Source: an uncultured Candidatus Nemicrothrix sp.
GTDB lineage: Bacteria > Actinomycetota > Acidimicrobiia > Acidimicrobiales > UBA8592
DNA: 5,025 nucleotides
Reading direction: 5' to 3'
NCBI GenBank assembly: GCA_913046155.1
Contig: CAJWRY010000103.1
Coordinates: forward strand, 1-5,025
Every line of letters starts with the position of its first letter. Position 1 is the first letter of the stretch. The translations under genes were made by a program, and so were the position numbers. Below are positions 1 to 5,025 of this stretch, one piece after another. The notes beneath the pieces were generated by a model. The model did no database searches and was not told the DNA's origin. It saw only the letters and a program-made list of their open reading frames with translations.

Positions 1-536
1 AACCCACATGGCAACGAGCACAATTGGGTCTTTTCTTAGCCATGCAATACCCAGTTGAAATAGACGGGGTAACGCTACCGGACCTGCTGAATGAATCATC
101 ATCTGATATTTCCAACATTAACGATCTAATTTCACACGAGGCTGACCTTTTAGGACTTGAAAAGATTGATATGGCACGCGGGGTTAACTCAGACATGTCA
201 GGTGGTGAAAAGAAGAGGATGGAAACTCTTCAACTAGTCGCGCTCAAACCACAGATAGCAATTCTTGATGAACTTGATTCAGGGTTAGATGTAGACGGCC
301 TTAAAATCGTAAGTAGCCGAATAGAGAAAGCCACAATCGAGGACGACCTAGGTGTACTCGTAATTACCCATTACAGTCGACTACTCGAAGAATTAAAGCC
401 TGACCTTGTTCATATATTTGTCAATGGTCGGATCGTTGATTCTGGGCCTGCCGAACTTGCACATGAACTCGAGGAGACAGGGTACGAAAAGTGGACCACC
501 TCATTAGAAACCTCAGTATCACTAGGAGGTCTCTAG
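1..536 (+). CDS. sufC: SufC, Fe-S cluster assembly ABC-type ATPase (5' end cut by window edge)
   Basis: SufC is the cytosolic ATPase of the SufBCD complex, which builds iron-sulfur clusters. The reading frame is open from base 3, the first complete codon, and continues past the left edge, so the N-terminal part with the Walker A motif is missing. About 177 codons are visible of a family length near 250. Visible signs are the LGLFLAMQYPVEI stretch typical of SufC (Q-loop region), the ABC signature SGGEKKR at 198-218, Walker B with D-loop (AILDELDSGLDVD) from about 258, and the H-loop histidine (ITHYSR) at 369-371. The SGGEKKR form and the DELDSGLD context separate SufC from transporter ATPases. 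The TTG at 24 lies inside the conserved region and is not a real start. The gene ends in TAG three bases before the dehydratase gene. sufB and sufD would be expected upstream, outside the window. Confidence 0.95.
   Translation, partial: PTWQRAQLGLFLAMQYPVEIDGVTLPDLLNESSSDISNINDLISHEADLLGLEKIDMARGVNSDMSGGEKKRMETLQLVALKPQIAILDELDSGLDVDGLKIVSSRIEKATIEDDLGVLVITHYSRLLEELKPDLVHIFVNGRIVDSGPAELAHELEETGYEKWTTSLETSVSLGGL
524..530 (+). promoter_or_regulatory. Strong Shine-Dalgarno site for the pterin dehydratase gene
   Basis: AGGAGGT lies nine bases before the ATG at 540 and inside the last codons of sufC, where it encodes part of the terminal GGL. It is close to a perfect anti-16S match. It supports both the choice of ATG 540 and translation of the two genes from one message. 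Confidence 0.75.
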
Positions 537-539
537 ATC

Positions 540-851
540 ATGACCCAGCCTGACAGGAAAGAAGTACTTTCAAAGGCTGACATACTAAAAGGTAAATATG
601 AAACACTATCGTGGGGTATTTCCGACAAGAATCTAAGCAAAACTTTCGTATTCAAAGACTTCGCAGAGGCCTTTGCATTCATGGCAGAAGTTGCAAAAAT
701 TGCTGAAGAACTTGACCACCACCCAGATTGGTCCAATAGTTGGAACACAGTCGAGATTTCAATTACTAACCATCAGGCCGGTGGTATAACTGAAGTGGAT
801 CTCTATATGTGTGCAAGGATTGAAGAAACGGCAGAGCGATGGGGGAACTAG
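540..851 (+). CDS. Pterin-4a-carbinolamine dehydratase (PCD/DCoH family)
   Basis: The 103-residue product is the usual size of this single-domain cytosolic family. Members dehydrate 4a-hydroxytetrahydropterin to the quinonoid dihydropterin, the recycling step after aromatic amino-acid hydroxylation. The family core is clear: EELDHHPDW at residues 57-64 with the active-site pair H60-H61 and P62, then TNHQAGGITEVD at 76-87 with the third conserved histidine H78. The ATG has a strong ribosome site nine bases upstream. The gene starts 3 nt after sufC, and its last 13 nt overlap the next gene, which suggests translational coupling. No phenylalanine hydroxylase (phhA) or pterin synthesis gene is in the window, so the pterin partner is unknown. 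Some family members have been linked to molybdopterin or other pterin roles instead, so the symbol phhB is not assigned. The family call is firm; the physiological role is open. Confidence 0.93.
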   Translation: MTQPDRKEVLSKADILKGKYETLSWGISDKNLSKTFVFKDFAEAFAFMAEVAKIAEELDHHPDWSNSWNTVEISITNHQAGGITEVDLYMCARIEETAERWGN

Positions 852-1606
852 AAGAAAGCAAAGTTGCAATCGTAACAGGAGCAGCTTCGGGAATAGGTGC
901 TGCCCTAACTCGCCATTTAACAGATAACAATCATCTCGTCTTAGGCGTAGACATAAACTCAGCTAAACTCAGTGCGCTCAAAGAGAGCACAGGATGCGCG
1001 ACAATAGTTGGAGACATTGCCAGCGAAGAGTTCAATCAAGCAGTAGCAAGTCATGCCAATGAACTATTCGGAAGGTTAGATCACGTGTTCCTAAACGCAG
1101 GCATCTTAGGCAGGAACATTGAACTTCAAGGAACCGAATTCAAGATCAATGACCTTGAACAAGCTAGATACCAAAAGACAAGATCCATAAATTTCGACGC
1201 AGTTGTTTTCGGAACAGTAGCCACTAGTCCTTATCTCGCAAGCACAGGTGGAGGATCTATCCTGGTAACAGCCTCAATTGCAGGACTTACCGCCTGGAAC
1301 CGCGACCCATTTTATACTGCTACAAAACATGCGGCCGTAGGTTGGGTTCGCGGAATCGCACCCGCACTCCAATCTCAAAAAATCTCCATAAACGCAATAT
1401 GCCCAGGGGGAGTAGCGACACCTCTTGTCGGCTTGGAACGTCTTGAGTCCGGTAACCCAAACTTGCTAAACCCTAAACAAGTCGCACACGCAATGCTAGA
1501 GATAGCTCAACAAAATTCAACAGGTAAGGCGTTCGTGATCAAAGCTGGGCAAGAGCCGCTCACCCAAGTATACGACTTCGCACTCATCGAGGGATTTCCT
1601 GCATAA
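839..1606 (+). CDS. Short-chain dehydrogenase/reductase (classical SDR, probably NAD-dependent)
   Basis: The product is a 255-residue classical SDR, a cytosolic Rossmann-fold alcohol/ketone oxidoreductase. Motifs in order are the TGAASGIG nucleotide-binding loop at 13-20, D38 at the end of the second strand (VDI, which favours NAD(H) over NADP(H)), D59 in the GDI motif, LNAG at 85-88, and the full catalytic tetrad N118, S146, Y159, K163 (YTATK). The loop after the fifth strand has CPGGVATP at 188-195. The distance from NAG to the catalytic Asn is about eight residues longer than usual, through the segment near residues 92-115, so this part may shape the substrate site. The start fits because the cofactor loop begins at residue 13. 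The start overlaps the end of the dehydratase gene by 13 nt and has only a weak ribosome site, consistent with coupled translation. The substrate cannot be read from the sequence; hydroxyacyl-CoA or a hydrophobic alcohol are possibilities given the neighbours. Confidence 0.92.
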   Translation: MGELEESKVAIVTGAASGIGAALTRHLTDNNHLVLGVDINSAKLSALKESTGCATIVGDIASEEFNQAVASHANELFGRLDHVFLNAGILGRNIELQGTEFKINDLEQARYQKTRSINFDAVVFGTVATSPYLASTGGGSILVTASIAGLTAWNRDPFYTATKHAAVGWVRGIAPALQSQKISINAICPGGVATPLVGLERLESGNPNLLNPKQVAHAMLEIAQQNSTGKAFVIKAGQEPLTQVYDFALIEGFPA

Positions 1607-1612
1607 AGGGGG
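1606..1612 (+). promoter_or_regulatory. Shine-Dalgarno site for the thiolase-like gene
   Basis: AAGGGGG starts on the last base of the SDR stop codon and ends five bases before the ATG at 1618. It supports that start and fits a polycistronic message. Confidence 0.55.
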
Positions 1613-1617
1613 TAACA

Positions 1618-2790
1618 ATGAAATTTTCAAGGCAGACAGCAATCGTCGGTATAGGGGCAACAGAATTTTCAAAAAACTCTGGACGAACACCAATGCAGTT
1701 AGCAACAGAATGTAGCTTAAAGGCCTGTGAAGATGCCGGAATAGAACCATCACTCATTAACGGAATTTCAGTCTTCAGTGCTGAAAAGAATACAGAAATT
1801 GAAGTCGCAAGAAACTTAGGGATACCTGAACTCACCTTCTTTTCGATGATTCACCATGGAGGAGGGGCGCCTGGAGGTGTTATACAGCAAGCCGCTATGG
1901 CAGTGGACTCGGGGGTCGCTGACTACGTTCTCGTATACAGGGCATTCAATGAAAGATCTTGGCACCGATTTGGAACAGGAGTTCAAGGACGTCACCAGAG
2001 CCCCGAAGCATTTGATGTGAGCTTTAGCTGGAGCTCTCCATTCGGGTTACTTACTCCGGCCTCATGGGTCGCAATGTATGCGACTCGATACATGCATCAA
2101 TACGGGGCAACAAGCGAAGATTTCGGGACAATAGCGGTAACAGACCGGAAACACGCAGCAAACAACCCCGCCGCATTCTTTTACCAAAAACCAATAACAC
2201 TTGAAGACCACCAAAACAGCCGGTTTATAGTTGAGCCACTACACCTACTCGATTGCTGTCAAGAAAGTGACGGGGGACAAGCTCTTATTGTTACAACCCT
2301 CGAGAAGGCAAAAGACCTTAAACAAAAACCGGCAGTCATAGCAGCAGCAGCTCAAGGAGTTGCAAAAGATCAACACATGATGAAGTCTTACTTTCGCGAA
2401 GACATCACAGGAATACCCGAAATGGGTGTAGTAGCAAGGCAACTTTGGGACGCAAGTGGTCTAGGTCCAAAGAATATTCAGACAGCAACAATTTATGACC
2501 ACTTCACGCCGCTAGCTCTGCCACAATTCGAAGAATTCGGATTCTGTGAGCGAGGAGAAGCAAAAGACTTCATCAAAAATGGCAATATTGAAATAGGCGG
2601 TGAACTTCCAATCAATACCAACGGTGGTCAATTAGGGGAAGCCTATATTCATGGGATGAACGGAATAGCCGAAGCCGTAAGGCAAATCCGAGGATCCTCG
2701 GTTAACCAAGTCAAAGATGTTGAAAATGTCCTTGTAACTGCAGGTACAGCAGTACCAACAAGCGGACTAATCTTAACTCAGCCAGAGTAA
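1618..2790 (+). CDS. Thiolase-fold lipid-transfer protein / Ltp2-like retro-aldolase
   Basis: The 390-residue product belongs to the SCP-x/non-specific lipid-transfer branch of the thiolase superfamily. It opens with AIVGIGATEFSKNSGRT (8-24), has the family motif LLDCCQESDGG (210-220), and ends with INTNGGQLGEAYIHGMNG (332-349) and VTAGTAVPTSGLIL. The nucleophilic cysteine of true thiolases is absent: the equivalent loop reads HHGGGAPGG (79-87). The C-terminal Cys-x-Gly is replaced by AGTAVPTSG. The protein carries YDHF at 293-296 and Y343 before HGM. From memory these match the tyrosines proposed as catalytic in the actinobacterial steroid side-chain aldolase Ltp2. A carbon-carbon-cleaving role on a CoA thioester is therefore more likely than thiolysis. 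Ltp2 works with a DUF35 OB-fold partner, and none is encoded here. No SCP2 domain is fused. The gene follows the SDR by 11 nt. Family confidence is high; the reaction is inferred. Confidence 0.88.
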   Translation: MKFSRQTAIVGIGATEFSKNSGRTPMQLATECSLKACEDAGIEPSLINGISVFSAEKNTEIEVARNLGIPELTFFSMIHHGGGAPGGVIQQAAMAVDSGVADYVLVYRAFNERSWHRFGTGVQGRHQSPEAFDVSFSWSSPFGLLTPASWVAMYATRYMHQYGATSEDFGTIAVTDRKHAANNPAAFFYQKPITLEDHQNSRFIVEPLHLLDCCQESDGGQALIVTTLEKAKDLKQKPAVIAAAAQGVAKDQHMMKSYFREDITGIPEMGVVARQLWDASGLGPKNIQTATIYDHFTPLALPQFEEFGFCERGEAKDFIKNGNIEIGGELPINTNGGQLGEAYIHGMNGIAEAVRQIRGSSVNQVKDVENVLVTAGTAVPTSGLILTQPE

Positions 2791-2830
2791 TGCAAGACGC
2801 TCAATTCGATACCAAGGGCACACGATAAAC

Positions 2831-4729
2831 ATGACAGACCCACTTGCTAAACCGGCAACTAAATACACCATAGAAGCTAACCGGAATGCTGGAGCCTTTA
2901 TCAACTTTGATGACGATAGAGACTTTAAGAGGGCACAACAAGGTCTTATAGCTACTCACGAGACAGGACGGATTGAACTTGACGGAAGAGCTGTATGGGA
3001 TACAGCTTCACATAACTTTCTTCGGGAAGAAAAACAATCACCTGAAACAGTGCACCCTGGCTTATGGAGACAGGGGCAGCTCAACGCCCTGCATGGCCTC
3101 TTTGAAGTTGCTGAAGGAGTTTGGCAAGCAAGAGGTTATGACATATCAAATATCACTTTTATAGAAACCTCTAACGGATGGCTTATCATTGATCCGCTCA
3201 CAACGAGTTCCACGGCTGCAGCTTGTCTGGCCCTTGCAAATAAAGTACTGGGTGAGCGACCAGTCCATACGGTCATTTATACACACAGCCATCTTGACCA
3301 CTTTGGAGGCATCCTTGGGGTTACAACGCAAGAGGAAGTTGATGAAGGAAATGTGCGAATCATTGCTCCTGACGGCTTCCTAGAGGAGGTAGTTAAAGAA
3401 AATATCATTGCCGGACCGATTATGGCTCGTCGTGCACATTATCAATTTGGTCCGCTCCTACCAGCATGGCCACAAGGGCAGGTTGATATTGGGTTGGGGC
3501 AATCGCTTCCGCTTGGAGCTTCACACCTCATTCCTCCCACAGAGACAGTGTACGAAACAGGAACAGAACTAGACATAGACGGTCTGCGAGTGATATTTCA
3601 AAATACTCCCGACGCTGAAGCTCCATCAGAAATGAATTTCTTTTTCCCGGAAAAGAATCTTCTCTGTATGGCTGAGAACTGCACACATACCATGCATAAC
3701 CTCTACCCAATACGAGGGGCTCAAACACGGGATGCCCTTGCGTGGAGCAAGTACATTAATGAAGCTCTTCTGCTCTGGGGTGAATACACCGACACCATGT
3801 TTGCAACGCATCATTGGCCAAGATTCGGGAAAGAGGACGTAAAAGACTTTCTGTGCATTCAAAGAGATGTATACCGGTGGCAGCATGACCAGACAATGCG
3901 ACTCGCTAATATGGGATACGTTCCCTCAGAGATAGCTGAGAAACTAAAGTTACCGAACGAATTCTTAAATGAATCCCACGTTCAAGGATATTACGGAACT
4001 GTTTCACACAACACCAAAGCTGTCTATACCAAGTATCTAGGCTGGTACGACGGTAACCCAGGAAACCTTAATCCGTTACCTCCTGTAGAAGCTGGCCAAA
4101 AGTATGTTGAATATATGGGCGGCACCGAAGAGCTCGTTGCGAAAGCTACCAAGGCTTTTGAGGAAGGAGACTATCGTTGGGTAGTGCAAGTAATGAACCA
4201 CGCAGTTTTCGCTGACCCGAACAATGCTGAGGTACGAAACCTTCAAGCCGATGCTTTCGAACAACTGGGATATCAATCTGAATCAGGAACATGGAGAAAC
4301 GCCTATCTCACAGCAGCACGAGAACTACGGTATGGGTCACTTCGCATACCCGCATCAATGGGACGACAAATCGCTCATGCAATCACAATTGAGCAACTCT
4401 TCGACATGATCGGCGTACGATTTGACCCTGGAAAATTTGAGTTTGGACCATCTCGCATTAACTGGCACTTTTCTGACCTAGGACAAGACCATGTGCTAGG
4501 CATTCAAAATTCAACCATTTACCATAACCCAAATGCAAGCGACGATAAGGCCGAAGCAACTGTAACGACGACGAGAAAGGTAATATCTCAAGTACTTGGT
4601 GGGCAAACTACTTTGAACGAAACGATTACGGCAGGTGATTTCGCTATCCACGGTAATGAACAACTAGTAGAGAACTTTTTTGATTCGCTGGAAGCATTTA
4701 TGACAGCACCGCTTATTGAACCTAAGTAA
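2831..4729 (+). CDS. SdsA-type alkyl sulfatase (metallo-beta-lactamase superfamily)
   Basis: The 632-residue product hydrolyses alkyl sulfate esters to alcohol and sulfate using a two-zinc centre. Three regions are visible: a metallo-beta-lactamase domain (about 85-385), a helical dimerisation region (about 385-520, with TPR-like segments such as 433-480), and a C-terminal SCP2-like domain (about 525-632) that would line the hydrophobic substrate site. Zinc ligands are H152, H154, D156 and H157 in THSHLDHFGG (3281-3310), E263 (PDAEAPSE), E282 (MAENCTH) and H327 (ATHHWP). As I recall the Pseudomonas SdsA1 ligands, all sit at a constant offset of 17 residues, a strong sign of complete conservation. 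The N-terminus MTDPLAKPATKY has no hydrophobic signal segment, unlike secreted SdsA1, so the enzyme is probably cytosolic. The start lies 40 nt after the thiolase-like gene; only a weak AAGGG at 2814-2818 precedes it. Primary- versus secondary-alkyl specificity (SdsA versus Pisa1 type) cannot be decided here. Confidence 0.94.
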   Translation: MTDPLAKPATKYTIEANRNAGAFINFDDDRDFKRAQQGLIATHETGRIELDGRAVWDTASHNFLREEKQSPETVHPGLWRQGQLNALHGLFEVAEGVWQARGYDISNITFIETSNGWLIIDPLTTSSTAAACLALANKVLGERPVHTVIYTHSHLDHFGGILGVTTQEEVDEGNVRIIAPDGFLEEVVKENIIAGPIMARRAHYQFGPLLPAWPQGQVDIGLGQSLPLGASHLIPPTETVYETGTELDIDGLRVIFQNTPDAEAPSEMNFFFPEKNLLCMAENCTHTMHNLYPIRGAQTRDALAWSKYINEALLLWGEYTDTMFATHHWPRFGKEDVKDFLCIQRDVYRWQHDQTMRLANMGYVPSEIAEKLKLPNEFLNESHVQGYYGTVSHNTKAVYTKYLGWYDGNPGNLNPLPPVEAGQKYVEYMGGTEELVAKATKAFEEGDYRWVVQVMNHAVFADPNNAEVRNLQADAFEQLGYQSESGTWRNAYLTAARELRYGSLRIPASMGRQIAHAITIEQLFDMIGVRFDPGKFEFGPSRINWHFSDLGQDHVLGIQNSTIYHNPNASDDKAEATVTTTRKVISQVLGGQTTLNETITAGDFAIHGNEQLVENFFDSLEAFMTAPLIEPK

Positions 4730-4759
4730 TTTTTAAAGGTTAATAAACGACCAGGATTG

Positions 4760-4789
4760 CAGGGCAGTTAGTTAATTATCAAAGCCCTG
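4760..4789. terminator. Possible hairpin terminator between convergent genes
   Basis: CAGGGC at 4760-4765 pairs with GCCCTG at 4784-4789, giving a six-base-pair GC-rich stem around an 18-base AT-rich loop. It sits between the ends of the alkyl sulfatase and sufU genes and overlaps the last codons of sufU. A clear T-run after the stem is lacking on either strand (only ATTTC on the plus strand), and the loop is long, so this is a weak terminator candidate. Confidence 0.3.
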
Positions 4790-5025
4790 AATTTCATCAA
4801 TGGATTGGGTCAGCGTATTCCACGCGAGTGTTGCACACTTTATTCTTACTGGATATTTAACTACCCCTTGGAGTGCTTCCAAGTCACCAAGGTCAATAGC
4901 AGAGGTAGAATTCTCTGCTTCTTTTCCCGATAGTTCGCTCTCATAAATGTCCATCATTTCTTTAAATGCGTGGATAATTTCTTCAGCTTCAGTGACGCTC
5001 TTTCCTTTTATGATTTCTGTCATCA
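4772..5025 (-). CDS. sufU: SufU, Fe-S scaffold/sulfur-transfer protein (C-terminal part, cut by window edge)
   Basis: SufU is a zinc-containing relay that accepts sulfur from the cysteine desulfurase SufS for the SufBCD machinery. About 84 codons of the C-terminal half are visible, of a usual length near 145. The fragment reads MTEIIKGKSVTEAEEII at its start and carries the SufU-specific insert ahead of DLGDLEALQGV and the motif KYPVRIKCATLAW. That cysteine (codon at 4835-4837) is the third conserved zinc/active-site Cys. The first two and the conserved Asp lie beyond the right edge. The ATG at 5023 is not the true start: family members have a conserved segment (…SMMTE…) here, and the frame stays open to the edge. 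The gene is on the minus strand, convergent with the alkyl sulfatase and 42 nt from it. sufS would be expected upstream of it, outside the window. Confidence 0.93.
   Translation of the reverse strand, partial: MTEIIKGKSVTEAEEIIHAFKEMMDIYESELSGKEAENSTSAIDLGDLEALQGVVKYPVRIKCATLAWNTLTQSIDEIQGFDN

Noticed and set aside
24..536. TTG at 24 as the start of a short 170-residue ABC protein
   Set aside because: The frame is open upstream to the window edge and those codons also fit SufC. The conserved MQYPVEI region begins only a few residues later, so the gene is simply cut by the edge.
839..1606. SDR as a dihydropteridine reductase partnering the pterin dehydratase
   Set aside because: The pairing would make biochemical sense, but this protein has the full Asn-Ser-Tyr-Lys tetrad and classical SDR motifs. 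As I recall, quinonoid dihydropteridine reductase lacks the serine and is a divergent SDR. Adjacency alone is not enough.
1517..1835. Overlapping minus-strand open frames across the SDR-thiolase junction
   Set aside because: They lie opposite two strongly supported genes, have no recognisable domains, and one is a hydrophobic low-complexity shadow.
2338..2352. GCAGCAGCAGC tract as a microsatellite
   Set aside because: It is only about four units long, encodes an alanine run within the thiolase-like protein, and is in frame with conserved coding sequence.
1618..2790. Ordinary acetyl-CoA acetyltransferase (biosynthetic or beta-oxidation thiolase)
   Set aside because: Both catalytic cysteine positions are replaced, and the motifs match the lipid-transfer/aldolase branch instead.
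2791..2830. Separate promoter for the alkyl sulfatase gene in the 40-nt gap
   Set aside because: No convincing -35/-10 pair with proper spacing was found in the gap or just upstream (a TTGAAA at 2720 has no matching -10), so co-transcription from upstream is the simpler reading.
3626..3886. Minus-strand open frame of 86 codons inside the alkyl sulfatase
   Set aside because: It is antisense to conserved zinc-site coding sequence and has no recognisable motif; it is a shadow frame.
2831..4729. Metallo-beta-lactamase (antibiotic hydrolase)
   Set aside because: The HxHxDH motif is shared by the superfamily, but the length, the two Glu ligands, the helical dimerisation region and the SCP2-like C-terminus identify the alkyl sulfatase family.
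4772..5023. ATG at 5023 (minus strand) as the start of an 83-residue protein
   Set aside because: The residues match the middle and C-terminal part of SufU, and the frame continues past the right edge, so the methionine is internal.

Overview
The window carries six genes and almost no non-coding DNA. It looks like a bacterial chromosome of moderate-to-low GC (mid-40s percent by eye). The iron-sulfur assembly genes at its edges are SufC and SufU. SufU is the scaffold-type protein of Firmicutes, Actinobacteria and relatives, not the proteobacterial IscU/SufA arrangement. Together with the Ltp2-like thiolase-fold enzyme, the SDR and the low GC, this suggests an uncultivated marine actinobacterium (for example Acidimicrobiia-like) or a SAR202-type Chloroflexi lineage. 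That taxonomic placement is inference and weak.

Layout, left to right. Bases 1-536 hold the 3' part of sufC (Fe-S assembly ATPase), cut by the left edge. It is followed without a break on the same strand by a pterin-4a-carbinolamine dehydratase (540-851), an SDR oxidoreductase (839-1606), a thiolase-fold lipid-transfer/retro-aldolase-like protein (1618-2790) and a full-length SdsA-type alkyl sulfatase of the metallo-beta-lactamase superfamily (2831-4729). Spacings are 3 nt, a 13-nt overlap, 11 nt and 40 nt, so the five genes could be one transcription unit. A 42-nt convergent gap with a modest hairpin separates them from the 3' end of sufU (4772-5025) on the minus strand, which runs off the right edge. 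No stretch over 300 bases lacks a gene. No RNA gene, mobile element, CRISPR array or repeat array was seen.

How the genes may work together. sufC and sufU belong to the same SUF machinery and are often neighbours on one strand. Here they flank four unrelated genes and point towards each other, so the SUF locus appears split or rearranged. The SDR, the thiolase-like enzyme without its nucleophilic cysteine, and the alkyl sulfatase could form a small catabolic set for sulfated aliphatic or sterol-like compounds: sulfate ester hydrolysis, alcohol oxidation, and carbon-carbon cleavage of a CoA-linked side chain. That pathway is a hypothesis from adjacency and family knowledge. The individual family assignments are well supported by motifs. 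No convincing new biological system is seen; the novelty lies in gene arrangement and combination.
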